A stretch of 5,436 nucleotides of DNA. Origin: Melioribacter roseus. GTDB lineage: Bacteria > Bacteroidota > Ignavibacteria > Ignavibacteriales > Melioribacteraceae. The stretch lies in assembly GCA_020724325.1 (NCBI GenBank), contig DYHC01000006.1, forward strand, positions 12,506-17,941, read 5' to 3'. Below are positions 4,961 to 5,436 of the stretch, one piece after another; the stretch's first letter is position 1; every line of letters begins with the position of its first letter. Position numbers and translations under genes: made by a program. The notes under the pieces are model-generated. The model saw only the letters and a list, made by a program, of their open reading frames with translations. It made no database searches and was not told where the DNA came from.

Positions 4961-5436
4961 CCTTCCTTTTCATACCGGCGGCAATAAGATTTAATGCACA
5001 TCCAGACTTAAACCATTCAATCTGACCTGAGTTGAAAGAATGATTAAGCCATATTTCATCAGTTGAGCCATCACTATGTTTAACAACAAGCATAAGTTGT
5101 TTGCCCGGTGCAAATTCTTTTAATCCAATCAAATCAAATTTGTCGTCTTCCTTAATCTTATCGTAATCATTAGGATCAGCAAATGTTAATGGAAGCATTC
5201 CCTGTTTCTTTAGGTTAGTTTCGTGAATTCGAGCAAATGATTTAGTGATAATTGCTTTACCGCCTAAGAACCTTGGTTCCATTGCTGCATGTTCGCGGGA
5301 TGAGCCTTCGCCGTAATTTTCATCGCCAACCACAATCCAGCCAATACCTTTTTCTTTGTAATCTCTTGCAACCTCGTGCGCAGGCTGATAAAGTTTTGTT
5401 AATAGATTTTTTGAATCACCGGCATTCCCGTTAAAC
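4917..5436 (-). CDS. Aconitate hydratase (mitochondrial type), C-terminal part
   Basis: The frame is open from the right edge (first full codon 5435-5433) to TAA 4919-4917, giving 172 residues; the N-terminal domains with the [4Fe-4S] cysteines lie outside the window. This is the swivelling domain 4. [17 protein letters not shown] (35-51) carries the active-site serine and arginine, followed by [20 protein letters not shown] and [18 protein letters not shown]. The wording is close to mitochondrial aconitase, which isomerises citrate and isocitrate in the TCA cycle. The family normally ends just after a segment like [16 protein letters not shown] (about 139-154). Here 18 more residues follow, [10 protein letters not shown] to RKDY, mostly encoded by a GGAA tandem repeat and then a stop. 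A GTG at 5333 is only an internal Val. The odd end suggests a frame change in the repeat: removal of one 4-base unit extends the protein by a 40-residue Lys-rich tail. The core domain itself looks intact. Confidence 0.93.
   Translation of the reverse strand, partial: FNGNAGDSKNLLTKLYQPAHEVARDYKEKGIGWIVVGDENYGEGSSREHAAMEPRFLGGKAIITKSFARIHETNLKKQGMLPLTFADPNDYDKIKEDDKFDLIGLKEFAPGKQLMLVVKHSDGSTDEIWLNHSFNSGQIEWFKSGCALNLIAAGMKRKDGKKEGRKEGRKDY
4927..4953. repeat. Tetranucleotide microsatellite (TTCC)6, GGAA on the coding strand
   Basis: Six perfect TTCC units (4927-4950) plus a partial TTC (4951-4953), flanked by imperfect units (TTTCC and ATCCTTCC) out to about 4968. It lies inside the aconitase 3' end. 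Because the unit is 4 bases, each gain or loss shifts the reading frame; the repeat itself encodes Gly-Arg-Lys-Glu in every frame, so only the sequence beyond it changes. Tetranucleotide tracts of this kind are known slippage sites used for phase variation in several bacteria. Confidence 0.9.

Noticed and set aside
5252..5434. Open frame on the plus strand opposite aconitase
   Set aside because: It mirrors the highly conserved [10 protein letters not shown] region of aconitase, and its translation is low-quality Leu/Arg/Gln-rich sequence.

Overview
The window is AT-rich bacterial chromosome. Start codons mostly lack a strong Shine-Dalgarno sequence. The protein types fit the Bacteroidota/Chlorobi side of the tree, most plausibly an Ignavibacteria-like lineage: a short outer-membrane barrel protein, a GHL10 protein with a fibronectin-III domain, a membrane-anchored DUF192 protein and a mitochondrial-type aconitase. 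This placement is inferred from gene content and sequence style, not from a marker gene. It looks like ordinary core chromosome; there is no transposase, phage gene, tRNA or CRISPR array.

Layout: (1) 1-409 is the 3' end of an outer-membrane beta-barrel gene. (2) 410-642 is a non-coding gap with a cluster of small perfect hairpins that looks like a dispersed intergenic repeat, then a candidate promoter. (3) 643-4046 is a tight same-strand unit of aroK, aroB and a secreted GHL10-family glycosyl-hydrolase-like protein; aroK and aroB overlap by 14 nt and the third gene starts 4 nt after aroB. (4) 4047-4205 is an AT-rich gap with a 14-bp hairpin and a doubtful 27-codon ORF. (5) 4206-4772 is a membrane-anchored DUF192 protein. 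(6) From the right edge, on the minus strand, comes the C-terminal domain of aconitate hydratase, converging on the DUF192 gene.

AroB (3-dehydroquinate synthase, step 2) and AroK (shikimate kinase, step 5) serve the shikimate pathway to chorismate and aromatic amino acids. The GHL10 protein is probably exported and by family acts on glycans, possibly peptidoglycan. Aconitase is a TCA-cycle enzyme and has no evident link to the other genes.

The most notable feature is the aconitase 3' end. The normal enzyme end runs into a (GGAA)6 tetranucleotide repeat and then stops. In the +1 frame immediately beyond lies an uninterrupted 40-codon lysine/alanine-rich, histone-H1-like tail. Loss of exactly one repeat unit would join aconitase to this tail. 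The same frame also has its own ATG just before the repeat, giving a 54-residue basic ORF. So the locus could be a phase-variable C-terminus, an overlapping small gene, or a repeat-length sequencing/assembly error. The sequence alone cannot decide between these.
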